Of a stretch of DNA of 64,000 nucleotides, positions 10,761 to 22,537 are shown one piece after another. The translations under genes and the position numbers were made by a program. The notes beneath the pieces are model-generated. The model was not told the DNA's origin, searched no databases, and saw only the letters and a list, made by a program, of their open reading frames with translations. Origin of the DNA: Leptobrachium leishanense (lineage: Eukaryota > Chordata > Amphibia > Anura > Megophryidae); NCBI GenBank assembly GCA_009667805.1, contig CM019075.1:20333615-20397614 (forward strand), read 5' to 3'. Every line of letters begins with the position of its first letter. Within the stretch, counting starts at the first letter, position 1.

Positions 10761-11520
10761 CTTTGTGCCCACAGACTACGGATAATTATGGCAGAGAATG
10801 TTCATAGGGCATTGCCATACTGTTTGTAATTTGGTATAAAGTTTATTTCTGTGTTGAACCAGAAAAATGTAATTAGGTTTGTGTAAACTGGATTATGCAA
10901 GAATACTGCCTCACTATCTGTCTATTGTCTGTCTGCATCTGTTACCGGTTTAGATTTGAATATGTTGTAATCTGCTGTCTTTAATCTAGTTGTCAATCAC
11001 TATCACCCATTGTCTTAATTCATTAAGAAATGTTAAGTAGTGTTTACTGTAACTGTCTACCTAATGCAATTAGATTTCTCATTCCAAGAAGTCAATGTTT
11101 GTGCAATTATCTGTATCAGTGGGATTAGGTCCCCTAGAAGAGGTTGTGATTTTGTGTGTGTAAATGACCCATGTGTGACTGTATGAATGTGTCCCTGATT
11201 AAAACCAGTTCCATTCTGACCAAACTTGAAGTCACGGCTCATGTTTTGGGTAGCAGCTATCTTCTGCTCGATGTGCAAACAAAAGGCTCCAGATCTACAA
11301 CTTTTTCTTATTTCTGGGGGATTCTAGCCAGGCTCTTTGCATGCACCCTTCTTTAAACTTCGGTTAAGGAATGGGAGAAAGACACAGGAGACACGAGGGG
11401 AACCCAGGAGTGCAGCGAGCAAGTGGCCTTTGACAGATGTGACCCTGTCGGGGCACAGAGATCTGATACACTGCGCATGCATTGTTTGTCCTTGGCTAGG
11501 CGTCTAGCTACTTCCTGTAG
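10761..11520. other. Unique DNA
   Basis: No gene or repeat family recognised. Confidence 0.45.
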
Positions 11521-11660
11521 AACGTGGGTTGTTAACTTGGGCCTCCAGATGTTTTGGAACTACATCCCATCCCCCATGATGCTCGGCAACTCATGAACTG
11601 AGTCTCATTGGAAATGTAGTTTGGAGACCTCTGGAGTGACTAGGATGTCGACTCCTGCGA
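11521..11660. mobile_element. Short MITE with ACTACAT arm
   Basis: Diverged relative of the element at 93-228: CTCCAGATGTTTTGGAACTACAT on one side and ATGTAGTTTGGAGACCTCTG on the other, with CCCATGATGCTCGG in the middle. Confidence 0.6.
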
Positions 11661-12632
11661 CAGAAGAATACAGGACTCTGGGGGATTGAAATGCAAAGCT
11701 TTCCTTTTTTGGAAAATAATTCAAAAAACAACCAAGATAAAGGGGTTGACAGTTAATCCATCCATCGGCATTGCTCTTTTTGTGAAGGTAACACTGTCTT
11801 TACTGCAAGCTAGACCTGGACTGAAAGAAAATCAGACTTTTGGGGGGAGCAATTAAAATGTGAGCGATCAGGTAAGAGCCGGATGGACCAGGGTACGGAC
11901 CAGGGCCAGATTTATAATTTGGCAAAGTATGCACGTGCCTACAGGTGGCCACCATAGGGGGTGCCTTGCTCTGTAAAAAAAATAATAATAAATTACAATT
12001 TTCAATCATTTAGACCCCTGTATCTCTGGAGTCCTACAGGCTAGAGTGACAGAGACGAGAATACAGCCTTTCCAATGATACCAAACATGACCAGGTTTAT
12101 GTAAAATAATACAATATTTTTTTATACCTTCTTTTCTAAGGCAGCACTATTGTTCACGTCTCATTTAGAAGATTAACAGTGATGTTGCACTAACCCACTT
12201 TCTCATTTCACGCACCAAAAGCAACTTTTTAAAATTTTTTGAAAGATATTGAAAGATTTACGGAAATAAAGCAGCATCAAAAAATAAAGCGGTAAAAAGT
12301 GACTTCTTGAAAAAGACCCTCAGCTGCGGCCGAATATTGATGCCCAGAATATTGGTTGCTGTGGGCCATCATTTTCCATGGCTAGGGCTAGAAATTAGGG
12401 TTAGGTTTAGGAATTAGGGTTAGGTAAGTAGCTGTGCTTGTTTTAGGGTTAAATATCCGGCTCCAGTTTTGTGCTGATTTAAAGCAACAAATTCTGCCAC
12501 TTGTGACGTGAGCGCAGCGAGAGTTTGTTTTTCTCCCCCCCAAAATAAAAATTAAAAAATGTGTTTTTTTGGGGGCTCCAGATTTCTGTGTCTACAGGCT
12601 CCTGAGATGTACAGTTCCAGTTACAAGTACTT
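11661..12632. other. Unique DNA with a short telomere-like patch
   Basis: Mostly unassigned. At 12382-12428 there are several TTAGGG-like words (AAATTAGGGTTAGG, GGAATTAGGGTTAGG), a small relative of the array at 3528-4700. No gene recognised. Confidence 0.5.
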
Positions 12633-12905
12633 GTACAGCGCCAACAGGTTCTGTAGCGCTTTACAATGGGGTAAGCACAAACGTGAGCCATAATAATACT
12701 TGAAAACGAGAGAAATCTCAATGTATCCTTCCTGCTAACATACTTTCTCAAAAAAATACATAAATAATGATACATTAGGAACAGACGGCCCTGCTCGTAG
12801 GATAATTGTCCTGCTAATACAGCATATTATACAAGTGCTCAGTCAGATGTCCCATGAGCTTACAATCTAAGGGGCAGAGGTATGTGAAACAAGAGGGATC
12901 AGGGG
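12633..12905 (-). mobile_element. Dispersed repeat with GCGCTGC tail, plus LINE scrap
   Basis: On the minus strand it carries CCCCTTAGATTGTAAGCTCA, ATCTGACTGAGCAC and the tail TTGTAAAGCGCTACAGAACC, matching 20465-20905 and 37255-37645. Between these parts, at about 12699-12770, lies a plus-oriented stretch identical to the 3' end of the LINE at 27131-27796 (CGAGAGAAATCTCAATGTAT, then CCTTCCTG) with an A/T tail: a very short 5'-truncated LINE insertion. Confidence 0.7.
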
Positions 12906-14070
12906 AGTGAGGAGCTGGTGGCCAGAGTTAAATCTGGCCCTGGTGAGGGCAAGTGCAAACAAGTAAACCAAGTCACAAAAAAACGTACCAACAAATGGGG
13001 GCGGAGGGCTGTAAAGTAGAAAGACCTGTAGTACAAAAGGAACTGGAATATTGTAAAAACCTTATGAAACCGAACCGAAAGAGGGAACACACTCACACAA
13101 ACTGTGGGATGAAACGCGTCACCAGAATGGACATTCCGGTATCCGGAACTGGATGGGAACAGCTCTGGGCGTCAGACCGGTCCTAGAGAGCATGCTAGAA
13201 GAACAGCACTCAAAATCTCTGCCATTCAAGATTCGAGGGTATTAAACGTAAACCCATAAAGTACCAGAGCTTTTCTCAATCACGCAGGAGAGGCGGCAGA
13301 ATAACCCGAGCACAAATCATAAAAAAAAAACAACTCCGCGCTATTATAATTCCACATAAAATATTTAAAAGTAGTAAATTAAAGTAAGAATATTCAGTAT
13401 TTAATGACAGTAATATAGCACTTCTAAATCTCTTGTAAATGAGAAAGTTAACCCCGTGTATTCCTCACTCCTGCAGTGCTGTGTGCACAACAGACCTCAC
13501 ATTGCATTTAGTTGGGAGAGGAATGGTGCTGGGAAGTCGTAGCCCACACAACCCTGTATGTCTGTGACGGGGGGGGGGATCATCCACTGCTGTCAGATGT
13601 AAGTATTTGAGGTCCCAGAAGACATGAAGAGATACAGTTACACAGGAGTAGGGCATATGAGAATATTTAAAAAATCATGTGTGAACTGCAGAAACAAAGC
13701 AAAGGATTGGGCCCTAAAACCCACAGGATGAAGTCACTGCACTTAGTATACGGCTGCCTGTCATTTAACTTTTCACCTTGTTTTTCCTCCACACTTCTAG
13801 CACTTATCATGCAGATACCAACTCGCTATATGACAACAATAGGGATAGGACGAGCCTGGAGGTATCTGCCCCATCTTGCTATTGCTAATAAAGTTGCTGG
13901 ACTTGTAATAGTGTGACACAGTAGGGATAGTATTTAGATCTATATATTCATTCTGAATCCCCAGGGTCATATGCAAGAAATGAATGTCACATGCAGAATA
14001 TGATTGAAGTCAGATAGCTTAACTCATCCTCTTTTGAGAGCACACAAAGTCCTTTATTTTTTCTTCACTT
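12906..14070. other. Mostly unassigned DNA
   Basis: No gene recognised. GATGAAACGCGTC near 13110 resembles GTGAAACGCGTCGG near 15829, hinting at fragments of another dispersed element. G-run at 13568-13577. Confidence 0.4.
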
Positions 14071-14392
14071 TAGGCCTTTGTCAGACGAGCGCACTACGTG
14101 CTTTCGTACCGATGCGCATCCCAACATCCATCAGCGCGTTGTGACGTTTCGACGGGGCGTGCCAGGGTGGACACCACATCCGTTGTAGTGCACGAGTTAC
14201 ACGCGCTACAATGGATGTGCCGAAACCCTCCCTGTCGAAACGTTATGACGCACGTTCGACGGGGCTGCAGAGCAGCGCTGAGCTCATTAACTGCACACAG
14301 CGAGGTGACAACATGGGCGTCAGAGTGGAAGGAACGTCCACGCTCACGTACATTCCTTACACTCTGACGTGCACTCGTCTGACACCAGCCTA
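14071..14392. mobile_element. MITE with TCAGACGAGCGCA ends, copy 1
   Basis: Left end TAGGCCTTTGTCAGACGAGC; right end is its inverted counterpart ACTCGTCTGACACCAGCCTA. The CG-rich interior holds inverted pieces such as CGACGGGGCGTGCC. Another copy lies at 25895-26181 and a longer relative at 29197-30114. The termini suggest a hAT-like element, but no clean target duplication was found. Confidence 0.75.
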
Positions 14393-14427
14393 ATTAGGAA
14401 AGTAACATTAAATAAAAGTTGTGTAGT

Positions 14428-14571
14428 GGGTAGAGAGGGCTTCACTAAAGTATGCTTTGTTATGGGAGGAAGGTGGATAGAGAGGGCTTCACTTAGGAAT
14501 GCTTTGTTATGGGAGGAAGGTGGGTAGAGAGCGCTTCTCTTTTGTATGCTTTGTAATGGGAGGAAGGTGAA
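14428..14571. repeat. Three tandem copies of a 47-bp unit
   Basis: Units begin GGTAGAGAGGGCTTCACT and end TTATGGGAGGAAGGT, at 14428, 14475 and 14522. Confidence 0.9.
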
Positions 14572-14802
14572 ATGCATCTGCACAGTAAAACAGGATGCTA
14601 TTCACAAGCTTCTATGAACAGAATGAAGGAAGTGAAGCTTTGCTGCACAGGAAACGGAACTGGGCCAAACTAACTGTCGAGTTAGACAGGGAGAGTGGAC
14701 TAATCCATTTTTAAGTAAAATCATAGGGGGGGAAACAACTAAGGAATCTAGTTCCATGATAATATATTCATACATACACACACAGACACACACTCACCCA
14801 CC

Positions 14803-15348
14803 CACTGCCTGGCCAAAAACAAAGTCACCACCTGGATTTAACTAGGCCAATAGGTGTGAGCCTTCCATTGGATAATTACTGCAGTAATTAATATAGTTCA
14901 GCATAAAAGTAGGTCATGCGACTTCCTGAATATACTGAAGGAGAAGGTTTTTTCCCATCAATGGGTTCTTTCTCCCCTGATGGCACAGTGGGCATATTCC
15001 AAGATGGCAATGCCAGGATTCATCGGGCTCAAATTGTGCGAGAGTGGTTGAGGGAGCATGAGACATCATTTTCACACATGGATTGGCCACCGCACAGTCC
15101 AGGCCTTTATCCCAAAGATTAACCTCAATGGGGTTATGTGCTGGAGAAGACTTTACGCAGCGCCGCGACTCTCCCATCATCAATACAAGATCTTGGCCAT
15201 AAATTAATGCCACTTGGGACGTGAATAAATGCTGTGACATCACATGAATTATCGACACGATGCCGAGGCGAGGGAGTGCCGCAATCACAGCAAAAGGCAA
15301 CACAACCAGATATTACAGTGTGTGAGTTTTTTCGGGCAGGTCGTGTGT
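14803..15348 (+). pseudogene. Internally deleted Tc1-like element, lineage C
   Basis: The left end CACTGCCTGGCCAAAAACAA is a Tc1-type terminus and the right end (GTTTTTTCGGGCAGGTCG) is its diverged inverse. The middle keeps the C-terminal part of a transposase: [14 protein letters not shown] with the second catalytic Asp, then MDWPPHSPG, where the usual DLNPIENLW is damaged (LYPKD, stop). The helix-turn-helix region and the first Asp are gone. The same lineage is at 44640-45160 on the minus strand. It cannot make a transposase. Confidence 0.85.
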
Positions 15349-15951
15349 ATATTTAGCAGAAGTTCCCGCTGATATACACTTATTAACACAGACAAAAGTT
15401 ATCACTTTGTAAAGAAGATACTTTGCTCTTGTAGAAAATTACATTTTTCTTGACATAAATAGCCCAGATCATAATGTAAAATGTCTAGCCCCGCCTCCTG
15501 CGACCTCTAGAACGCAAGTGTGCCACCTCAGTCATTGGAAAAGCTGTGAGGTGGGTGTATAGAACTCAACAAATTAATGCTATAGCGGAAATAAAATCTC
15601 TGCTCCCCCACCAGCCAATGCTGCGCATTAATATTTAAACGATAAAAGATAGGGGCTTAACGAATAGGGTTTCAATTGTTTCAAGGTTATCAGTCTGTGT
15701 GACACCAGGAGAATAAAGGCCGTAGAGGAACACAAGCTATGAGGGTCAGGTCTTTTCCCTTGTGCGACAAAGATCTCCGTAGAGCATGCGGCTGTGTAAG
15801 AATGCAACTCCAGCCCACATGGGCAGTGAAACGCGTCGGCAATACATGCATTTATAACCGGGGAGGAAATTGCAACACTGCTAAACACATACCAAGATAA
15901 TAAAAAAAAAACAGTGGGACAGAAAACTCAAGAGGAATTAGGTTTGAGAGT
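15349..15951. other. Unassigned DNA
   Basis: No gene recognised. Contains the GTGAAACGCGTCGG word near 15829 shared with 13110. Confidence 0.4.
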
Positions 15952-16054
15952 TTAAAGGGCCACTACCACAAAAATGTATATATATTATGTAACTGATATC
16001 ACTGATATATCTGTGCTTTGTTTTTATTTTGTAATATTTAGTTAAGAAATATTT

Positions 16055-16380
16055 TCCTCTATATGTGTCACTGGGCGCATCCATTGTGTGATATTTTCCT
16101 CTATATGTGTCACTGGGTGCATCCATTGTGTGATATTTTCCTCTATATGTGTCACTGGTGCATCCATTGTGTGATATTTTCTCTATATGTGTCACTGGGT
16201 GCATCCATTGTGTGATATTTTCCTCTATATGTGTCACTGGGTGCATCCATTGTGTGATATTTTCCTCTATATGTGTCACTGGGTGCATCCATTGTGTGAT
16301 ATTTTCCTCTATATGTGTCACTGGGTGCATCCATTGTGTGATATTTTCCTCTATATGTGTCACTGGGTGCATCCATTGTG
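16055..16380. repeat. 42-bp minisatellite inside T2-like copy 2
   Basis: Eight units before the nested element; two further units (17188-17255) lie after it. Unit as in 6366-6778, with 42-bp steps at 16201, 16243 and on. Two units have 1-bp deletions. Confidence 0.95.
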
Positions 16381-16561
16381 CAGGGGTGTGGGAATTGTAT
16401 CGCCCGACGCCCGGGACATGAAGATCCGGGCGCCGGGCGAGTAATTTTTTTTTAGATGCAGTCCGGCGGGCTAGAAGTCTGCCGGACTGCGGACTAATTA
16501 CAGGGACGCCCCCGATACCGGAAGCGGCATCGAGCCGGCTTGCCGGGCATCCGAGGGGCTT

Positions 16562-16842
16562 GGGCGGCTGTTTGAATGCTCTATCGGCATTCAGACAGCC
16601 GCCCCTGGAGCTCTCAGCCGCATACTTACCTTCCCGAGCGGCGCCGACAAAGTCTCTGCGCTTCCGCACGTTGAAGGACCCAGCCGCGATCACGTGGGAG
16701 TCCCACGTGATCGCGGCTGGGGGTCCTTCAAAGAGCGCAGGCGCGAAGACTTCGTCGGCGCCGCTCGGGAAGGTAAGTATGCGGCTGAGAGCTCCAGGGG
16801 CGGCTGTCTGAATGCCGATAGAGCATTCAAACAGCTGCCCCA
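16562..16842. repeat. Near-perfect palindrome, arms about 140 bp
   Basis: Centred on base 16700: CGATCACGTGGGA on the left, TCCCACGTGATCG on the right. The arms extend to GGGCGGCTGTTTGAATGC and its inverse GCATTCAAACAGCTGCCC, with only a few differences. The arms contain CACGTG E-boxes and GGAAGGTAAGTATG in both orientations. Confidence 0.93.
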
Positions 16843-16864
16843 TGTCTGGTCTGGGGTCTGAGCT

Positions 16865-17090
16865 GGGGGGCAATATCCATGAGAGTGGGGTGGCAATATC
16901 CATGAGCTGGGGCAAATCCATGTGTGAGCTGGGGCAGTATCCATGAGCTGGGGCAATATCCATGAGCTGGGGCAATATCCATGAGCTGGGGCATATATCC
17001 ATGAGCTGGGGCATATATCCATGAGCTGGGGCAATATCCATGAGCTGGGGCAATATCCATGAGCTGGGGCATATATCCATGAGCTGGGAA
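16865..17090. repeat. 19/20-bp array
   Basis: About eleven copies of ATCCATGAGCTGGGGCAAT or its ATATCC variant, degenerate at the left edge. Nested in the hAT-like element. Confidence 0.93.
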
Positions 17091-17735
17091 ATTATCAGGA
17101 CAAGTTGATCATCCTGAGGGACAAGTAGATTGGACTACTACTTAGTCCGTTGGACAAGTAGATTTTTTTTAAATTTCCACACCCCTGATTGTGTGATATG
17201 TTCCTCTATATGTGTCACTGGGTGCATCCATTGTGTGATATTTTCCTCTATATGTGTATCTTTCCATCACTTGCTCCTCACTGTGTGGCTTTGGCCATAG
17301 AATGGAGTGAATGGGTCAGTCACCGACTCACATCATTGTATTGTGTGGGATGTATTCAAAGGACAACACCAGGGGTAGATTAGAAGTATTTTAGGTTCGC
17401 TGTCTTATCTCATTCAGCTGCCAGCTCTTATCTCGAGTAGTTTAAAGAACAAAAGACCTCCTGTTGTCTTATCTAAACATTCCCTCCTCCACCTTGTTGC
17501 CCGTTAAATACTGTAGATTAGATAAGCCACAGAAGTAAAGAAAAACATTTTCACAGATTTTGGTTCATGTTGCCTCTTGTGAAAAATCCACAAAATTGAG
17601 ACAGAAGATAAAAAAATATTTTTCCTTTTTACGTGCAATTACTTCAAAAAAATAAAAAAGCAGCATGTGTTCTATAATGCGGTTTTGTTTGTAATGCACG
17701 AGTGACAGCTTCTGTACGTGGTAGTGTCTCTTTAA

Positions 17736-18269
17736 GGGCTGGAATTTTACCTGTGAAACAAAAGGGGACCTTTAACCAGAGCTGACTTTGTTAAAAAAAA
17801 GAAGTAAAAGGTGTGAAATGCCCCAAAGTCTCGACTTCTGTGCATTTTTTTCTGCCAAAAACAAACATTTCATTGTCTCCCTTCATGTGGAAATTGAATA
17901 GATGCAATCTACTCTCTCCCAAGGTAAAGAGAAGGCAGACGACCTTGCTTGTAATTTGCAGAACAGCGGCGCAATCTGATGTGTTTAGAGAGGAACGGAT
18001 CATTTTCTCTTTACTTAGATTAAATGTGTAAATGAGGGAAAAGGCATTTATTAGCCTGGGTTACCACGAATCCCTCTCTCATTCTGCTGATTAAATGGGG
18101 TTGTTTTTTTGTCTTTGTCCTCCCACGATAGAATGAGGGGCATTTATCTCAAGGTCATGAGGAATCTGCCCTGGCCAGCTATCCGAGTGGATCCGTTGAC
18201 TTATCTTCTACCTCCAGAGTTAGTCCTATGCGTTGCCAGTGGTGTGATGCGTCCAGAAACCTTTATTCT
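17736..18269. other. Unique DNA
   Basis: No gene or repeat family recognised. Confidence 0.45.
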
Positions 18270-18418
18270 AAAAGGCAGGGATCTCAATCCTGGACCTCCA
18301 GATGTTTCTAAACTATACTTCCCATGATTCTCTGGCCATTGATTGCATTCAAAGAATTCTGGGTATTGCAGGCAATAAACATCGGGGAGGGAGGTGGAGT
18401 TTGAGAAGCCTGTTCTAA
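18270..18418. mobile_element. Short MITE, ACTATACTTCCCATGAT type
   Basis: Left part AATCCTGGACCTCCAGATGT and AACTATACTTCCCATGATTC, right part with GAATTCTGGGTATTGCAGG and GGAGTTTGAGAAGCCTG in inverse. Same loose family as 93-228. Confidence 0.55.
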
Positions 18419-18483
18419 GGTCATTATCAACTAACTCTTGGGCCAAGTTGGTCGAGAGACTTCACCAATTGATGGTCTAGACC

Positions 18484-18668
18484 AGTGGTTCCCAACTGCG
18501 GTCCTCAAGTACCTCCAACAGGTCAGGTTTTAAGGATCACCTTTGGGAAATACAGACTGAATCCTGCAATCACTGAGCAGCAAATCATATCACCTGTGCT
18601 GTGCTTCACATATCCTGCAAACCTGGCCTGTTGGGGGTACTTGAGGACAGGTTTGAGAAAGACTGGTC
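18484..18668. mobile_element. MITE with GTCCTCAAGTACC ends
   Basis: Left end AGTGGTTCCCAACTGCGGTC then CTCAAGTACCTCCAACAGGT; right end ACCTGGCCTGTTGGGGGTAC then TTGAGGAC...GAGAAAGACTGGT, the inverse. Ends of about 45 bp. Non-coding, hAT-like by its termini. Confidence 0.75.
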
Positions 18669-18875
18669 TAGACTAGAGACTTCACTAATGGTCTAGAGAC
18701 TTCACTGATTGACAATCTTGAGGACTAGAAAATGGATACATTGTAACCCTGTGGAAGGACAATACTTGGATGGAGAATATACTCAATAACCATTCCCCAG
18801 GGGACAACATGGCAACCCTACAGTACAATGATCACAGCTGTGATCTACGTCCGCCTGGAACACTTACAGCAGGGC

Positions 18876-18972
18876 TGTCGAACTCTAGTCCCCCAGACGC
18901 TTCTGAACTACAACTCCCACTCTTCAAAAACGTCTGGGAATTGTAGACCATAACATCTGGTGGGCAACAGTT
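18876..18972. mobile_element. Short MITE fragment, ACTACAACTCCCA type
   Basis: CCAGACGCTTCTGAACTACA on the left and TGGGAATTGTAGACCATAAC with CATCTGGTGGG on the right form the inverted arms. Confidence 0.55.
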
Positions 18973-20460
18973 TGACGGCCATGACTTCAAGAGAGTGTAG
19001 ACCCCTTGGGTGGAGGCGTGATCCATCATTATTCACTCATCAGGACTGTCGCCATCTTTGGGAGGGCTGCAGTTCCTCTCGTGCAGAGGAGGCTTTCTTG
19101 GAATTTCAGTTCTGTCCACCCTTTTTGGGTTATAGCAGACTGGTTTGCATATGGTTCAGCCTCTCCATTGAGTGAATACCTTGTGAGGGGGAACCCACCG
19201 TAGGACAGGCTACTTATGCTGTTGACATTGTCAGGACCCTCTCTAGCTTTGTGATGTTGCCCGTTCTCAGGGTCCTGACAAATTTCCCCATCCTTCAATG
19301 CTTAGGCATCCTCTGCCTAACCCACTCATAAAAAAATGGGGTGATAAGTGGGGTTCGATTGACATGGCGTGAGACCTGCTGTTCCCTATACTGCATGACG
19401 AGAGGGGGGTCTTTGCTTTCCTCTTGACCCATCTTGCCTTCCCACCCCCCTACCCTTTCTTCTCTCTTCACTCGTTTCCTTTATTCCCCAGTAAGCCCAT
19501 CCATACCCCTTACAACCACACCATCGTCTTCATAGCATGATCAATACCCCCCCAACCCAGCCCCCCATTCCCAAGTTACTTCTCTCACTGTTATTATATT
19601 ATCGAATTGATCTCCTGCGATGCCTCATCGATACACGCTCAATAAAATGTTTTAAACCATTTTTAAAGCCATAAACGATCTGAAACGACAGGGAGCTAAT
19701 CCTTCCCGTTGTATCTAATTAGTATCCTTCTCAATCACTTAAGGTCAGGGTCAGGGATGAAGATACAGTGTTATTAATGTTACGTTTTAGGACAATATCA
19801 TTATGGAAAATTTTTGGCTTTCCCGAGGACGGCACTAAACCCGCTCTTATTTTTGTGATAAGCTAATTAATGTCTCTCCTTAAGAGCGCAGAGAGATTTA
19901 ATGGAGTGTAATGACTTTAATTAACTATGCAAAAAGCCTCCTTTCCAGACAGTTTTAATTTTCTTTTTCTTTTTTTTGGGGCGGTAAAAATAGTAGACTC
20001 CTTTGTTGCAGTTACTGCACTGGGCCGGAAAGATCTTCTGTCCCGTGGAATTATCCTCCCGGCTCCATCCATGCATACAGGCGCTTTAAAGAGATATAGG
20101 GACAGGCCGGGCGCCCAGAATCCCACGTTACTGCGGATTCTGAAAACGCAAGGCGTCCGAGTCACATAGAAGGGTATCTGTGCACGGCAGAAAAGACACA
20201 AACGTCTCCCCCCAAAAAAGTGTATCAGGCTTTAGAGATCTTACCCTTTAAATTGGACGGCTCGGCCATAAACCCGCTCACCTCCATCTCCTCTTTGGAT
20301 TCTTCAATAAACACAAATTATGTCACATTGTGTCAGCTGTCATAATGACATTACTGTTTTTTTTAATCTTTGCATTTATTGTATCCTGACTGCTAGTTTT
20401 TATTATTTTCAGTTTAATTCTATGCTGATTCGCCGTCTGTTCGGCTCCTCCTTGCTGTAA
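18973..20460. other. Unassigned DNA
   Basis: No gene recognised. CTCAATAAAATG near 19630, preceded by pyrimidine-rich DNA, looks like a polyadenylation-type 3' end of a retroelement but has no coding support. 19660-20200 is AT-rich and repeat-free, with several TTAAT words. Confidence 0.4.
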
Positions 20461-20464
20461 ATTA

Positions 20465-20905
20465 TTTGTGTGCATTGGCCGTCTCTCTAAACTCTTTCAT
20501 CCCCACAAGGACACTCAACCCCATCTTCTCTCTGCTGTCCCACCCTCCCACCCAGTCCATATTCTAATTTTATAAGCTCTCCCTTCCAGCTGCTTCACTT
20601 TCTCAGTCAAACCTCATCATACCCAAGCTCTTGGTCTATCGTCACGCAGTCTGCTATACTCTTTCTGGCCATCAGCTCCATACTCCCCCTGCTCCGCTTT
20701 GTTTCACATACAAAAGTCCCTTAGATTGTAAGCTCACGGGATGTCTGGCTGGGCACCTGCGTAAGTGTTGCATTGGCGTGACAATGATCCTACGGGCAGG
20801 ACCGGTTGGTCGGTTCCTTGTGTGTTATTTATGATGTTTCATGTTCATGCTATAGTAAAGCGCTGCAGAATCTGTTGGCGCTATCTAAACACGGTTTCCT
20901 GCGGA
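20465..20905 (+). mobile_element. Dispersed repeat with GCGCTGC tail
   Basis: Shares with 37255-37645: CTCTGCTGTCCCACC, CCCTTAGATTGTAAGCTCAC, GTCTGGCTGGGCAC, CCTACGGGCAGG and the tail AGTAAAGCGCTGCAGAATCT then GTTGGCGCTAT. The tail also ends the SINE at 34310-34595, as expected when unrelated elements use one LINE 3' end. Class uncertain (SINE or LINE remnant). Confidence 0.75.
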
Positions 20906-21224
20906 CGCATAACAAACCAATTAGAAATGCCTGAAAAATCAACTAAAAAAAGGGACAGAGACTTAGGAATGTTAAGAGAAAATTCCTATCAGTCCCCACC
21001 TTTTAATATTTCCTTGGCCAGAAAGGGAACGACATGGCAGACGAGACTGGGGGCCCTGCTCTTCCCAGACGCTTTTGATGACTTCACGAACTATCGGCGC
21101 AGTTTATACCAAAATAGGATTTAGAACAAGATAATATGTTATTTACAGCAGGTGATTTCCAACATTTATTATAGTTTACAGACTCATCGATGGGAGTTTT
21201 ATGCTTTGCAACTCTGTTTAACAA
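20906..21224. other. Unique DNA
   Basis: Nothing recognised. Confidence 0.45.
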
Positions 21225-21985
21225 TGTTACAACCGAATATACGGAGGAGCCCCAAAAAAGACCCGCACACCCCGAATATATGGAGGAGCCACTAAAAACA
21301 CACCCACACACACTGAATATATAGAGGGGCCCCTAAAAAGACACCCGCACACCCTGAATATATGGAGGAACCCCATAAAACACACCCACACACCCTGAAT
21401 ATATGGAGGAACCCCTAAAAACACACCCACACACCCTGAATATATGGAGGAACCCCTAAAAAGGCACCCACACACCCTGAATATATGGAGGAACCCCTAA
21501 AAACACACCCACACACCCTGAATATATGGAGGAACCCCTAAAATGACACCCCCACACCCTGAATATATGGAGGAACCCCTAAAAACACACCCACACACCC
21601 TGAATATATGGAGGAACCCCTAAAATGACACCCGCAAACCCCGAATATATGGAGGAGCCCCTAAAAACACACCCACACACACTGAATATATAGAGGAGCC
21701 CCTAAAAACACACCCGCACACCCTGAATATATGGAGGAGCCCCTAAAAACACACCCGCACACCCTGAATATATGGAGTGCCTAAAAAGACACCCGCACAC
21801 CCTGGATATAGAGGAGCCAGACACCCGCACACCCTGAATATATGGCGGAGCCCCTAAAAAAACACCCGCACACCCTGAATATATGGAGGAGCCCCTAAAA
21901 AGACACCCGCACACCCTGAATATATGGAGAAACCCCTAAAAAGACACCCACACACCCTGAATATATGGAGGAGCCCGTAAATAAG
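21225..21985. repeat. 41-bp minisatellite
   Basis: About 18 units of CCCTGAATATATGGAGGAGC followed by CCCTAAAAAGACACCCGCAC and A. Units differ by A/G changes and small deletions (a block near 21770-21825 is shortened). Open frames across it (minus strand) are artefacts. Confidence 0.95.
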
Positions 21986-22490
21986 AGGGACGTTAGGCAG
22001 GATCTGGGCGCTAAGTAGGCACTTTCCATCCCGAATAGGAAAGTTGAGAGATATGCCGGTATATGATGATTAGTAAGAGTATTAACACATGGCTGTCACG
22101 CTGCAGATAAAAACTAATCTGAGAGTCAATAGACGGCAGCGCAGTCCCTGAGACCAGAAGAAGCGGGTTCCCGAAGGAAATCAGCCCCAAACATCGCACA
22201 TACATGCAACTTCCATGAGTCACGTTTATTGCATTCGGCGCACTTTAATCAAGATCGTCCTTGATAAAGGAATTGGCAGCAGACATTTCCTGCTCAGCAA
22301 TGCATGCCAAGCTACTCCTGCTAAACATTTAATTGCCAGCTGATAAAAGGCAGCATTAAAAAACATATATAAAATGATCATTCGAGTTACACACCTTGCA
22401 TTTTATTTTCTCCGAAGCTCATAGGGTTTCCTTTACGTTCAGCAACCCCACCCCATACCTTTTTATTTTTGCACCATATGTGCTCCTGTA
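21986..22490. other. Unique DNA
   Basis: No gene recognised. 22200-22390 is repeat-free, with homeobox-like TTTAATCAAG and ATTTAATTGC words; possible conserved noncoding DNA, untested. Confidence 0.35.
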
Positions 22491-22499
22491 GAAAATGCT

Positions 22500-22500
22500 A

Positions 22501-22536
<36 letters not shown>

Positions 22537-22537
22537 C
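22500..22537. repeat. (TA)n(CA)n microsatellite
   Basis: About ten TA steps followed by about nine CA steps. Confidence 0.97.

Larger units (their letters stand above)
16381..17187. mobile_element. hAT-like non-autonomous element with giant palindrome
   Basis: Left end CAGGGGTGTGGGAATT; right end AAATTTCCACACCCCTG. The flanks repeat ATTGTG (16375-16380 and 17188-17193), a 6-bp duplication inside the 42-bp array. The interior is GC-rich, with a palindrome at 16562-16842 and a 19/20-bp array at 16865-17090. No transposase. Superfamily is inferred from the CAGGGGTG terminus. Confidence 0.8.
15952..17735 (+). mobile_element. T2-like MITE, copy 2, interrupted
   Basis: Starts TTAAAGGGCCACTACCAC and ends GTGGTAGTGTCTCTTTAA. 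Same structure as copy 1: 5' arm, 42-bp array, then CTTTCCATCACTTGC and the 3' part. The array is split by a hAT-like element at 16381-17187. The nested MITE of copy 1 is absent here. Confidence 0.87.
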
